Source: Pseudoprimorskyibacter insulae
Lineage (GTDB): Bacteria > Pseudomonadota > Alphaproteobacteria > Rhodobacterales > Rhodobacteraceae
Assembly (NCBI RefSeq): GCF_900302505.1
Contig: NZ_OMOJ01000017.1
Location: forward strand, 1 to 40,553
Length of the DNA: 40,553 nt
Direction of reading: 5' to 3'
Position 1 is the first letter of the stretch. The number at the start of each line of letters is the position of its first letter. Positions 6,889 to 16,047 of this stretch are shown here, one piece after another. The notes below the pieces were generated by a model. The model was not told where the DNA came from. It searched no databases and worked only from the letters and a program-made list of their open reading frames with translations. The position numbers were made by a program, and so were the translations under genes.

Positions 6889-9231
6889 ATGTTCACGACC
6901 TTCAATAAGATAAAAGTTTCGACCAAGATGCCGCTCTCTTTCGCGGCATTGGGCCTGACCTTGTGCGTTCTGCTTGGGTCAATCACCTATTCCCGTTTCC
7001 AATCCAATGCCATGGGACAGATCGAAACGCAGTTTTCATCCCTTGCCAAGTCCCGCATTGCTGAACTTCAAGCCTGGCTGGAAACGATCGACAAAGACAT
7101 CCAACTTCTGGCCTCAGACCCGAACACGCTGGCAAGCATCAGCGATTTTGTCGCCGCTTGGAACCTCATTCCGGGCGGGCAACGGAACAATCTGCAGCGG
7201 CGCTATATTGAAGACAATCCGCATCCGATTGGCGAAAAGCAAAACCTCTATTCCTCAGCCGCCGGCGATGCCTATGACATCGCCCATGACGCGCACCATG
7301 CGTCTTTTCTGCGCTGGACCGAGCTTGGCGGCTATTACGATGTCTTCCTAATCGATACGCGCGGCAACATCGTCTATACAGCTTTCAAGGAAATCGACTA
7401 CGCCGACAACCTGCTAAACGGCCCTTTGTCCAACTCTGGACTGGCGGTGGCCTTCCGTGATGCCCGAGAAGCCGAAGCAGGCGAAGTGATTTACACCGAT
7501 TACACACGCTATGCGCCCAGCATGGATGCGCCGGCCGCCTTCGTCGCCTCTCCGGTTTTCAACGCCGCCGGACGGCGCATGGGGGTGGTGGCATTGCAAA
7601 TGCCTATCGATATCTGGAACGGTGTTTTGAACAATCCTGTGGGGCTTGGCCAAACCGGACATGTCTTTGTGGTCGCTGAAGACTTAACCGCCAAGTCAGA
7701 TTCGCGGATCGAAGCAGGCCCCCGTTTGCTCGACAAGCTGACGATGACGCCGCAGATGCAGAATGCGCTGAATGGCCAATCCACCTTTCTTGAGGACACA
7801 ACCGATCAACGTGGTAATGGGATCATGGCATACTCGGCCCCCATGCAATTTCACGACACGCAATGGGCGGTGGTGGTCGAAGAAACCCGCGATGAGCTTT
7901 TGGCCGCTGTATTGGACCTGCGCAGCCAAGTCATTCTGTGGTCTGCCGTTTTGGCGGCAATCGCCGCTGTGGCGGGATGGCTGATTGCGCGAAGCATTTC
8001 GCGCCCGTTGGACCACGTGAAACGGGCCATCGAAGGCATCGCAGCATCAGATTATACAACAGACGTTCCGCACCTGACCCGCGGGGATGAAATCGGGATC
8101 ATCGCAAACGCCGTCGAAGGATTGAAAGACAGCCTGGCCCAAGCCGACGAAAGCGAACTGGCCAAAGCGAAACTTCAACACGATCAGGAGTCGGTCGTCA
8201 GCGAACTTAGCAATGCCCTGACCCTTTTGGCCCAAGGAGACCTGACACAATCGATCGATTCCGCTTTTCCGGAAGCCTACGAACGCCTGCGCCAGAACTA
8301 CAATAAGTCAGTCGAAACTCTGAACGACGCGCTGTCACAGGTGATTGAGGCATCCGAAGGGATCAGGCGTTCATCGGGTGAAATTTCGCAAGCATCAGAT
8401 GACCTATCCAATCGAACCGAAAACCAAGCCGCCACGCTTGAAGAAACCGCAGCGGCCTTGGATGAATTGACCGCAAGTGTAAAATCGGCTGCCGACGGCG
8501 CCCGGTCGGTCGAAGAAATCGTCACCGAGGCCCGCAGTGAGGCTGAAAAAAGCGGCGTCGTTGTCCGAAGCGCGGTGGATGCGATGACCAAGATCGAATC
8601 CTCGTCTGAACAAATCTCGCAAATCATCGGGGTGATTGATGATATTGCATTCCAAACCAACCTATTGGCTTTAAACGCGGGTGTCGAAGCCGCAAGGGCC
8701 GGTGACGCAGGCAAAGGTTTTGCCGTGGTCGCGTCTGAGGTGCGGGCACTGGCGCAACGATCATCCGAGGCGGCGCATGAAATCAAAGAGCTTATCAGCG
8801 GCAGCGCCCATCAGGTTGAACATGGGGTTGAATTGGTCGGGAAGGCGGGCGACGCGCTAGAAAGCATCGTGGATCGCGTGGCCAATATTTCGCAACTGGT
8901 GTCCGAAATCGCAACGGGCGCCAGCGAACAATCCAGCGGATTGAACGAAATCAACATCGGTGTCACGCAGCTTGATCAAGTGACGCAGCAGAACGCCGCA
9001 ATGGTCGAAGAAGCCACCGCCGCAAGCCATATGCTGCAAAAGGATGCCCTTACCCTGGCAAACCTCGTGGCGCGGTTCCAAGTTGCGGGGTTCGAACAGA
9101 ATGATGATCTGATGTCCCCCTTCGACACGGATGACTTTGAGGGCCCCAATGACACGCTAGAGATGGAACCTGCGCCGCTAAAGCTCACCGGAACCGACGG
9201 CGGTGCCAGCGGCGTATGGCAAGACTTCTAA
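6889..9231 (+). CDS. Methyl-accepting chemotaxis protein with periplasmic Cache-type sensor and C-terminal tether
   Basis: A 780-residue inner-membrane receptor. Transmembrane helix 1 is at about residues 15-35. A large periplasmic domain follows (about 40-345) with dCache-like features, including [12 protein letters not shown] near 153-164. Helix 2 is at about 347-368, a first HAMP at 369-420 and a second HAMP-like segment at about 438-485. A long cytoplasmic coiled-coil domain (500-735) carries the conserved hairpin tip ([20 protein letters not shown] near 584-603). The last five residues, VWQDF, match the xWxxF tether that binds CheR/CheB in Tar and Tsr, after an acidic/Pro-rich linker (737-775). 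A purine-rich ribosome-binding site (AAGGGGG) precedes the ATG. The ligand cannot be deduced. Confidence 0.95.
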   Translation: MFTTFNKIKVSTKMPLSFAALGLTLCVLLGSITYSRFQSNAMGQIETQFSSLAKSRIAELQAWLETIDKDIQLLASDPNTLASISDFVAAWNLIPGGQRNNLQRRYIEDNPHPIGEKQNLYSSAAGDAYDIAHDAHHASFLRWTELGGYYDVFLIDTRGNIVYTAFKEIDYADNLLNGPLSNSGLAVAFRDAREAEAGEVIYTDYTRYAPSMDAPAAFVASPVFNAAGRRMGVVALQMPIDIWNGVLNNPVGLGQTGHVFVVAEDLTAKSDSRIEAGPRLLDKLTMTPQMQNALNGQSTFLEDTTDQRGNGIMAYSAPMQFHDTQWAVVVEETRDELLAAVLDLRSQVILWSAVLAAIAAVAGWLIARSISRPLDHVKRAIEGIAASDYTTDVPHLTRGDEIGIIANAVEGLKDSLAQADESELAKAKLQHDQESVVSELSNALTLLAQGDLTQSIDSAFPEAYERLRQNYNKSVETLNDALSQVIEASEGIRRSSGEISQASDDLSNRTENQAATLEETAAALDELTASVKSAADGARSVEEIVTEARSEAEKSGVVVRSAVDAMTKIESSSEQISQIIGVIDDIAFQTNLLALNAGVEAARAGDAGKGFAVVASEVRALAQRSSEAAHEIKELISGSAHQVEHGVELVGKAGDALESIVDRVANISQLVSEIATGASEQSSGLNEINIGVTQLDQVTQQNAAMVEEATAASHMLQKDALTLANLVARFQVAGFEQNDDLMSPFDTDDFEGPNDTLEMEPAPLKLTGTDGGASGVWQDF

Positions 9232-9253
9232 GAAAAAGGCGAAGAACGAAACA

Positions 9254-10267
9254 ATGGAAAAAATATCCGTTCTCCTTGCCATTCCCGGGCGCCCAAAAGC
9301 GCTAAAGATCGAAGACGCGATCCGCAAGGCCAGCGACATCAGGGTGTTAGGACACGCCCAAAATTTAATGGAGACTTTCAGCACCGTCGAAGAGCTTTTG
9401 CCCAAACTGGTCGTTATCGACGAGGGTCTGACACGCCTTGCTGAATTTGAAGTGATGCGCGGACTATTCCAAACCTTGGATGTGCGCTGGTTGGTGCTTG
9501 GTTCGCATATCCCGGCCACGACCACGGGATCAAAAGCCGGCGCAGATCTCTTTGGCCTGTCCCCAAACGCCAGCGGCGAAGAATTGCTTTCGCAAATCCG
9601 ATCCGTGGTTCGCGCAGGGCGCAGGCCCGCAAAGGCCCGCGTCCAGCAGTCGAACTGGCAAACTTTCGGCGACAGCGTCATCTTGATCGGCGCATCCACA
9701 GGTGGTGTTGATGCCCTGCTTAAGGTCTTGCGGCACTTCCCCAATGATGGCCCGCCATGCTTTGTCGTGCAGCACACAGGCAAAGGATTTGGCAGCAGCC
9801 TGATCCGCCTTTTGGATAGCCAAACCGGCGCACAGGTCGTCCGGGCGGAACACGGCATGCCAATCCCGCGCGGAACGATTTGCGTTGGTGCTGGCATCGA
9901 TCGGCATTTGGAAATCCGTAACGAAAAACAACCCGTTGCCCTTTTGGTGCCGCGGGCTGCCGTCTCTGGGCACAAACCGTCGGTCGATGCATTATTTGCG
10001 TCCGCCGTGCCCTTGGCAAACCGTTGCACCGCAGCGCTTTTGACCGGGATGGGCAAAGACGGGGCCGCCGGGATGCGCGCCTTGCATGACGCGGGGGCGG
10101 CAACCATCGCCCAGGATCAAAGCACTTCGGTGGTCTACGGGATGCCTCGCGCGGCAATGGAAATGGGCGGCGTTCAACAACAACTACCGCTCGACCAGAT
10201 CGGGCCTGCCCTGCTGAAAGCCGCACAAAAATGTGCAGTCAACAACCGAAACAAGAGGATTGCATGA
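9254..10267 (+). CDS. cheB: Chemoreceptor glutamate methylesterase CheB with degenerate receiver domain
   Basis: A 337-residue CheB. The C-terminal methylesterase/deamidase domain (about 140-325) looks intact, with catalytic Ser148 in GASTGG, His174 in VVQH and Asp269 in GMGKDG. The N-terminal part (1-120) has receiver-like length and strand pattern, but the acidic pair after the first strand is absent (LLAIPG in place of VDD), only one candidate acceptor (D56 in VVIDE) is left, and the KP lysine motif is missing. Phosphorylation control as in E. coli CheB is therefore unlikely. The start at 9254 follows mcp by 22 nt, with GAAGAA as a weak ribosome-binding site; an upstream in-frame codon at 9203 lies inside mcp. 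The stop overlaps cheD (ATGA). Confidence 0.93.
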   Translation: MEKISVLLAIPGRPKALKIEDAIRKASDIRVLGHAQNLMETFSTVEELLPKLVVIDEGLTRLAEFEVMRGLFQTLDVRWLVLGSHIPATTTGSKAGADLFGLSPNASGEELLSQIRSVVRAGRRPAKARVQQSNWQTFGDSVILIGASTGGVDALLKVLRHFPNDGPPCFVVQHTGKGFGSSLIRLLDSQTGAQVVRAEHGMPIPRGTICVGAGIDRHLEIRNEKQPVALLVPRAAVSGHKPSVDALFASAVPLANRCTAALLTGMGKDGAAGMRALHDAGAATIAQDQSTSVVYGMPRAAMEMGGVQQQLPLDQIGPALLKAAQKCAVNNRNKRIA

Positions 10268-10812
10268 CAAATCTTGCCGAAACTGGGCGGGTCAGCAGCG
10301 GCCGCAGCATCAATGTGATCCAAGGTGACTTCAAAATTTCGCGCAGCGACGGGGACGTTCTGACCACCGTTTTGGGCAGTTGCGTGGCTATGTGCCTGTA
10401 TGATTTGGGCGCAGGCATTGGCGGAATGAACCATTTCCTGCTGCCAGAACGCAAGGACACCTGCCATTCCGACATCCGCTTTGGCGCTCACGCGATGGAG
10501 CTTTTGATCAACGCGCTTCTGCGCTGTGGGGCGGACCGATCCAGGCTGAAAGCCAAGCTGTTTGGCGGTGCAACGATGTCGACAAATTTATCCGACATTG
10601 GAAAAGCCAACGCTGAGTTCGCGGTCAATTTTCTGGCGACCGAAAACATCGCCTGCGTATCGACCAGCCTTGGCGGTACGACGGCGCGGCGGATCCGGTT
10701 TTGGCCGACCTCTGGCCGGGTCCAACAGCTGCAAATCCCCAATTCGCCAGAACTTGTGGCGCGCCGCACGAATATAACCAACCAGCCGCAGCCCGATGTG
10801 ACCCTATTCTGA
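10264..10812 (+). CDS. cheD: Chemoreceptor glutamine deamidase CheD
   Basis: A 182-residue CheD, which deamidates receptor glutamines and in some bacteria interacts with CheC. The catalytic cysteine is C40 in TVLGSC and the histidine H57 in GGMNHFLLP, both in the expected order; the KLFGGA segment of the family follows. The ATG at 10264 overlaps the cheB stop (ATGA), with AGAGGA just upstream as ribosome-binding site. No cheC is seen in the window. It is the last gene of the chemotaxis operon; 85 nt separate it from parE. Confidence 0.94.
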   Translation: MTNLAETGRVSSGRSINVIQGDFKISRSDGDVLTTVLGSCVAMCLYDLGAGIGGMNHFLLPERKDTCHSDIRFGAHAMELLINALLRCGADRSRLKAKLFGGATMSTNLSDIGKANAEFAVNFLATENIACVSTSLGGTTARRIRFWPTSGRVQQLQIPNSPELVARRTNITNQPQPDVTLF

Positions 10813-10897
10813 TCGAAGGCTGCGGATCCTCTTCCCCCTTTTCGGCAAAGCTGACATACTGACAGACACAGGATAGCAAAAACCAAGAGCAGCCCAA

Positions 10898-12856
10898 ATG
10901 CCCGACGATCTTCTCGCCTCTGCCGCGCCGACGGAATATGACGCCTCTTCTATCGAAGTGCTCGAAGGGCTTGAACCCGTCCGAAAACGGCCCGGCATGT
11001 ATATCGGCGGCACGGACGAACGCGCGCTGCACCACATGGTGGCCGAAATCCTCGACAACTCGATGGACGAAGCCGTGGCAGGGCACGCCAACCGGATTGA
11101 GGTTGAGCTGCATGAGGATTACGCGATTACGATCCGCGACAACGGGCGCGGAATTCCGATTGATCCGCACCCAAAATTTCCGGGAAAATCAGCGCTTGAG
11201 GTAATCCTGTGCACCTTGCATGCGGGCGGCAAATTCGGCGGTGACGCCTATGAAACCTCGGGCGGTTTGCATGGTGTTGGCGCATCGGTTGTGAACGCGC
11301 TATCGGATTCGATGGTCGTTCAGGTTGCGCGGAACAAGGAATTGTTCGAACAGCGATTTTCGCGCGGCGTGCCGCTTGGCCCGGTCGAAAAGATCGGGCA
11401 AGCCCCGAACCGCCGTGGCACATCGACCACGTTCCATGCCGATCCCGAGATTTTTGGCAGCCACCGATTCAAACCGTCACGGTTGCTCAAGATGGTGCGA
11501 TCCAAGGCTTACCTGTTCTCAGGGGTTGAGATTCGGTGGAAATCGGCCATTAAAGAAGGCGACACCCCGACCGAGGCGACTTTCCATTTTCCCGGTGGTT
11601 TGGCCGACTACCTGACCGAAACCTTGGGAACGGCATCAACCTATGCCGACAGGCCCTTTGGCGGCACCGTGGATTTCAAAGAAAAATTTGGCGCGGTAGG
11701 CAAGGTTGAATGGGCCATCAACTGGACGCCGTCGCGCGACGGGTTCATTCAATCCTACTGTAACACAGTCCCGACGCCCGAAGGCGGCACGCATGAAGCC
11801 GGATTTTGGGCCGCTATTTTGAAGGGCATCAAGGCCTATGGCGAGCTGATCAACAACCGCAAAGCCAGCCAGATCACCCGCGACGACCTGATGACCGGTG
11901 GCTGCGCCGTGGTGTCGTGCTTTATCCGTGAACCGGAATTCGTGGGTCAAACCAAAGACCGACTTGCTACGACAGAGGCGCAGCGCCTAGTCGAAGGGTC
12001 GGTGCGCGACCACTTCGACAACTGGCTGGCGGCTGATACCAAATCGGCAGGTGCAATCCTCGACTTTGTGATCCTGCGCGCCGAAGAACGCCTTCGCCGC
12101 CGTCAGGAAAAGGAAACTGCCCGCAAATCGGCAACCAAAAAACTGCGCCTGCCCGGCAAGCTGGTGGACTGTTCCGCAACAAGCCGCGAAGGCACTGAAT
12201 TGTTCATTGTTGAGGGCGACTCGGCCGGCGGATCGGCCAAAATGGCGCGTGACCGCAAAACCCAAGCCTTGCTGCCGCTGCGCGGTAAAATCCTGAACGT
12301 CCTTGGCGCCGCGTCGAACAAGCTCAATTCCAATGCCGAAATCAGCGATCTTAGCCAGGCATTGGGCGTTGGGCTGGGTACGAAATTCAACATTGACGAT
12401 CTGCGCTACGACAAGATCATCATCATGACGGACGCAGATGTTGACGGCGCGCATATCGCATCGCTTTTGATGACCTTTTTCTTTACCCAGATGCGCCCGA
12501 TGATCGACCATGGGCATCTGTATCTGGCCTGTCCGCCGCTTTACCGCCTGACCCAAGGCGCGCGAAGGCTTTATGTGGCGGATGATACTGAAAAAGACCG
12601 CGCCATGGCCAAGGGTTTGGGCGGCAAAGGAAAAATCGACGTTCAGCGTTTCAAAGGCCTTGGCGAAATGGATGCCAAGGACCTCAAAGAAACCACGATG
12701 GACCCGAACAGCCGTAAACTGATCCGCGTGACGATTGATGAGGATGAGCCGGGCGAAACCGGCGATCTGGTCGAGCGCCTGATGGGCAAAAAGCCCGAAA
12801 TGCGGTTCCAATACATTCAGGAAAACGCGCGGTTCGTCGAAGAACTGGACGTCTGA
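10898..12856 (+). CDS. parE: DNA topoisomerase IV subunit B
   Basis: A 652-residue type IIA topoisomerase ATPase subunit; with ParC it decatenates daughter chromosomes. Visible motifs: GHKL ATP-binding segments (EILDNSMDEA, DNGRGIP, GGLHGVGASVVNAL), the transducer domain, and a TOPRIM domain with EGDSAGGSA (near residue 438) and the metal-binding DADVDGAHI (near 511). The RFKGLGEM segment is also present. A length of about 650 without the long insert found in many GyrB proteins, and the REGTELFIVEGDSAGG context, favour ParE over GyrB. The ATG at 10898 gives the expected start before the first GHKL helix. parC is not in the window. Confidence 0.92.
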   Translation: MPDDLLASAAPTEYDASSIEVLEGLEPVRKRPGMYIGGTDERALHHMVAEILDNSMDEAVAGHANRIEVELHEDYAITIRDNGRGIPIDPHPKFPGKSALEVILCTLHAGGKFGGDAYETSGGLHGVGASVVNALSDSMVVQVARNKELFEQRFSRGVPLGPVEKIGQAPNRRGTSTTFHADPEIFGSHRFKPSRLLKMVRSKAYLFSGVEIRWKSAIKEGDTPTEATFHFPGGLADYLTETLGTASTYADRPFGGTVDFKEKFGAVGKVEWAINWTPSRDGFIQSYCNTVPTPEGGTHEAGFWAAILKGIKAYGELINNRKASQITRDDLMTGGCAVVSCFIREPEFVGQTKDRLATTEAQRLVEGSVRDHFDNWLAADTKSAGAILDFVILRAEERLRRRQEKETARKSATKKLRLPGKLVDCSATSREGTELFIVEGDSAGGSAKMARDRKTQALLPLRGKILNVLGAASNKLNSNAEISDLSQALGVGLGTKFNIDDLRYDKIIIMTDADVDGAHIASLLMTFFFTQMRPMIDHGHLYLACPPLYRLTQGARRLYVADDTEKDRAMAKGLGGKGKIDVQRFKGLGEMDAKDLKETTMDPNSRKLIRVTIDEDEPGETGDLVERLMGKKPEMRFQYIQENARFVEELDV

Positions 12857-12875
12857 CGCCAAGGGGGGGGCAGCC

Positions 12876-14387
12876 GTGGCCAATCCGCTTTATGACACGC
12901 TGTTTGCGAAACACGCTGGCAGCGACAAGCCATTTCTGATTTTGGCAGATAGCCAGATCACTTACGCTGAGTTTTTGGCCATGGCGGCGCAAACCGCCAA
13001 TGCGTTGTCCCAGCTTGGGCTGGCCCCCGGCGACCGCGTGGCGGTGCAAGTCGTAAAATCCCCGCAGATGCTGGCGCTCTATGCCGCTTGTGCGCAGGCT
13101 GGCGTGATTTTCCTGCCGTTGAACACGGCCTATACCGCAAACGAACTGGCCTATTTCATCGAAAACTCTGGCGCCAAGCTGGTGGTTTGCGATGGGGCGC
13201 GATTGGATGAAATGCAGGCGATTGCCGCGCCGCTTGGCGCTACGCTGCGGACGCTGAACGCCGATGGCACCGGCAGCCTGAGCGATTTGGCAGCCGAGCA
13301 GCCGACCGAATTTGAAACCGTTGCACGGGATGGCGAAGATCTGGCCGCATTCCTGTACACATCTGGCACGACGGGCCGCTCCAAAGGCGCGATGCTGACG
13401 CAGAACAACCTGCTGTCGAATGCACAAACCTTGGTCAAGTACTGGCACTTCACCGGCGATGACGTGCTGCTGCATGCCCTGCCCATTTTTCATACGCACG
13501 GGCTGTTTGTGGCGACGAACATAATGCTTGCCGTCGGCGGCTCTATGATTTTCCTGCCAAAATTCGACCTTGAGGCGGTGATTGCGCATCTGCCCCGCGC
13601 CACTAGTATGATGGGTGTGCCGACCTTCTACACCCGCCTGCTGGGCGACGGGCGGTTCACCGGCGATCTGGTGTCGCATTTCCGGCTGTTCATCTCCGGA
13701 TCGGCCCCGCTATTGGCGGAAACGCATGTGCAGTTCGAAACCCGGACCGGCCACCGCATTCTTGAACGCTATGGCATGACCGAAACCAATATGAACACCT
13801 CAAACCCCTACAAGGGCGATCGGCGTGCGGGAACGGTTGGCCTGCCCCTGCCGGATGTTGAATTGAAGATCACCGATCCCGAAACCGGCACCACCCTACC
13901 GCAAGGTCAGATCGGCATCATTGAGGTGCGCGGCCCCAATGTGTTCAAGGGCTATTGGCAAATGCCCGAAAAAACGGCGGCCGAGCTGCGCGAGGATGGG
14001 TTCTTTATCACCGGCGATTTGGCACAGATGGACGCCGACGGCTATGTCACGATTGTTGGCCGCGCGAAGGATCTGATCATCTCGGGCGGGTTCAACATCT
14101 ACCCTAAGGAAATCGAACTGGTACTGGACGAACAACCCGGCGTCTTGGAAAGCGCCGTGATTGGCGTGCCCCATCCTGATTTTGGTGAAGGCGTGGTGGC
14201 GGTTCTGGTGCCTCAGGCGGGGGCAGAATTGGACCTTGCGGCCATTGAGACCGCTGCGGCCCAAGCGCTCGCCAAGTTCAAGCTGCCGAAACGCTATGTG
14301 GTTCTTGGCAGTCTTCCGCGAAACACGATGGGCAAAGTGCAAAAGGCCGCGCTGCGCAGCGACTACGCGACCAGCTTTTCTGCATGA
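12876..14387 (+). CDS. matB: Malonyl-CoA synthetase (MatB-type acyl-CoA ligase)
   Basis: A 503-residue ANL-superfamily adenylate-forming enzyme: malonate plus CoA plus ATP gives malonyl-CoA. Motifs: the P-loop YTSGTTGRSKGAML near 166-179, the HALPIFHTHGLF block, the YGMTETNMNTSNPY adenylate-binding block, the SGDL-like FITGDL, and the C-terminal NTMGKVQK lysine. Several of these blocks match rhizobial MatB closely as I remember it. The start is GTG at 12876, with an uninterrupted AAGGGGGGGG tract 5 nt upstream; it begins 19 nt after parE. No malonyl-CoA decarboxylase (matA) or malonate transporter (matC) is adjacent, so the malonate source is open. Confidence 0.88.
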   Translation: MANPLYDTLFAKHAGSDKPFLILADSQITYAEFLAMAAQTANALSQLGLAPGDRVAVQVVKSPQMLALYAACAQAGVIFLPLNTAYTANELAYFIENSGAKLVVCDGARLDEMQAIAAPLGATLRTLNADGTGSLSDLAAEQPTEFETVARDGEDLAAFLYTSGTTGRSKGAMLTQNNLLSNAQTLVKYWHFTGDDVLLHALPIFHTHGLFVATNIMLAVGGSMIFLPKFDLEAVIAHLPRATSMMGVPTFYTRLLGDGRFTGDLVSHFRLFISGSAPLLAETHVQFETRTGHRILERYGMTETNMNTSNPYKGDRRAGTVGLPLPDVELKITDPETGTTLPQGQIGIIEVRGPNVFKGYWQMPEKTAAELREDGFFITGDLAQMDADGYVTIVGRAKDLIISGGFNIYPKEIELVLDEQPGVLESAVIGVPHPDFGEGVVAVLVPQAGAELDLAAIETAAAQALAKFKLPKRYVVLGSLPRNTMGKVQKAALRSDYATSFSA

Positions 14388-14470
14388 TGGCAGGGCAAAA
14401 ACGCACGGGTCCGCCAGTTGTGCGGTCGATACAAGTGGCGCTACCCTAGCCCCCAGATCAGGAGGGCGCC

Positions 14471-15136
14471 ATGCGATCATTCGATGAGATTTACGCCATC
14501 GCGGCAGAGCGGAAAGGCGGGCCAGAGGTGCTTGAGGCGCGGATCGGGGCCGCTCCGCTAAGCGCAGACGCCTTGCAGGCCCTTCCCGAAGATCGCTGGC
14601 TGGCGGAATTTGCCAAGCGCATCTTTTCGGCAGGATTCAACTGGAAAGTCATCGAAGCAAAATGGGACGGGTTCGAGGCGGCCTTCCACGGTTTTGACCT
14701 GGACCGCTGTGCCTTCATGTCGGACGATGCATTTGACGCGCTTTTGCAAGACACTCGGATCGTTCGCAACGGGGCGAAAATCGCCGCCGTGCGCGACAAT
14801 GCCGTGTTTCTGCGCGACCTGCGCGCCGATGGCGGGGCGGGCAAGGTTCTGGGCCAGTGGCCGGACGACGATTATATCGGCCTGCTGGAATTTCTGAAAA
14901 AACACGGCGCCCGGCTGGGCGGTGCCACCGGGCAATACGCCCTGCGCTTTGTCGGTAAGGACAGTTTCATCCTGTCCAGCGACGTGACCGCGCGGCTGAT
15001 TGCCGAAGGTGTGATCGACAAGCCCGCCGGGTCGAAATCGTCGATGCGGGCGGTGCAGGCGGCGTTCAACGAATGGCGCGCGCAGTCCGGTCGCGGCTTG
15101 ACGGAAATCAGCCGTGTGTTAGCCCTAAGCGTCTGA
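14471..15136 (+). CDS. Tag-like (DNA-3-methyladenine glycosylase I family) protein with altered active site
   Basis: A 221-residue helix-hairpin-helix protein of the Tag/COG2818 family. The family block is seen at about residues 55-80: FSAGFNWKVIEAKW followed by the FHGFD turn, which aligns to the QAGLSW...FHQFD block of E. coli Tag. Unlike Tag, there is no N-terminal Cys and no matching C-terminal His/Cys zinc ligands, and the residue aligned to the base-contacting Glu38 appears to be Lys or Arg. It may therefore be an inactive or retargeted homologue. A strong AGGAGG ribosome-binding site (within 14459-14466) precedes the ATG. The next gene starts 17 nt after the stop, so the two form a pair. 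Confidence 0.75.
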   Translation: MRSFDEIYAIAAERKGGPEVLEARIGAAPLSADALQALPEDRWLAEFAKRIFSAGFNWKVIEAKWDGFEAAFHGFDLDRCAFMSDDAFDALLQDTRIVRNGAKIAAVRDNAVFLRDLRADGGAGKVLGQWPDDDYIGLLEFLKKHGARLGGATGQYALRFVGKDSFILSSDVTARLIAEGVIDKPAGSKSSMRAVQAAFNEWRAQSGRGLTEISRVLALSV

Positions 15137-15153
15137 ACGACAGGAGGCACATC

Positions 15154-16047
15154 ATGCGCATCGCATTTACCGGAGGGTCTGGCAAAGCCGGACGGCACGT
15201 CATCCCCTATCTGCAAGAACAGGGGCACCACGTGTTGAACCTTGATTTGCAGCCACTTGACCTGCCCGGCGTCGACAACCTGATCGTCGATCTGACGGAC
15301 AGCGGCCAAGTGTTCAACGCGCTGAGTTCCTACGCCAATTTTGGTGAGTTGGAGCCGGGCACAGGCATGCCGAAATTCGACGCCGTGGTGCATTTTGCGG
15401 CGCTGGCGCGGATCCTGATCAAACCTGACAACGAAACCTTCCGCACCAATACCCTGTCCACCTACAACGTTATGGAAGCGGCGGTAAAGCTTGGCATTCC
15501 CAAGGTGATCTTCGCCAGTTCCGAGACGACCTATGGCATTTGCTTTGCCGATGGAGAGGTCAAGCCAGACTTCATCCCCGTCGATGAAACCCATCCCACC
15601 GTGCCGCATGACAGCTACGCCATGAGCAAGATCTGCAACGAGGCGTGCGGACGGTCATTTCAGGCGCGGTCGAACATCGATATCTACGGGCTGCGCATCA
15701 ACAATGTGATCGAACCGCAGGAATATGCCAGCGACTTTCCGGCCTATGTGACCAACCCGGACCTGCGCCGCCGCAACATCTTTGCCTATATCGACGCACG
15801 CGACCTGGGCCAGATGGTGCAATGTTGCCTGACGACCGACGGGCTTGGCTATGAGGTGTTCAACGTCTCGAATGACGATCTGTCCGTCGCCCTGTCAAAC
15901 GATGAGGTGCGCAAGCGGTACTACGACGGCGTGCCGGTCGTGCGCGACATGTCCGGCAATGAGACGATGTATTGCAACCGCAAAGCCAAAGAGATGCTGG
16001 GGTTTGCCCCACAGCATTCGTGGCGCGATGTGCTGACCGAAGTCTGA
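15154..16047 (+). CDS. NAD(P)-dependent epimerase/dehydratase (extended SDR)
   Basis: A 297-residue extended short-chain dehydrogenase. The nucleotide-binding TGGSGKAG is at residues 6-13, catalytic Y155 and K159 are in SYAMSK, and Ser122/Ser123 lie in FASSE. The HFAALA motif (80-85) is typical of UDP-sugar epimerases and dehydratases. The substrate cannot be read from the sequence; the length is a little short for a GalE. The ATG at 15154 has an AGGAGG at about 15142-15147. The longer upstream reading (from 15073) would run inside the Tag-like gene and was rejected. It ends directly against the stop codon of the convergent gene (16047/16048). Confidence 0.85.
   Translation: MRIAFTGGSGKAGRHVIPYLQEQGHHVLNLDLQPLDLPGVDNLIVDLTDSGQVFNALSSYANFGELEPGTGMPKFDAVVHFAALARILIKPDNETFRTNTLSTYNVMEAAVKLGIPKVIFASSETTYGICFADGEVKPDFIPVDETHPTVPHDSYAMSKICNEACGRSFQARSNIDIYGLRINNVIEPQEYASDFPAYVTNPDLRRRNIFAYIDARDLGQMVQCCLTTDGLGYEVFNVSNDDLSVALSNDEVRKRYYDGVPVVRDMSGNETMYCNRKAKEMLGFAPQHSWRDVLTEV

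Noticed and set aside
12684-13679. 331-codon antisense open frame across parE and matB
   Set aside because: It runs opposite to two well-supported genes and has no family resemblance; composition is typical of shadow frames.
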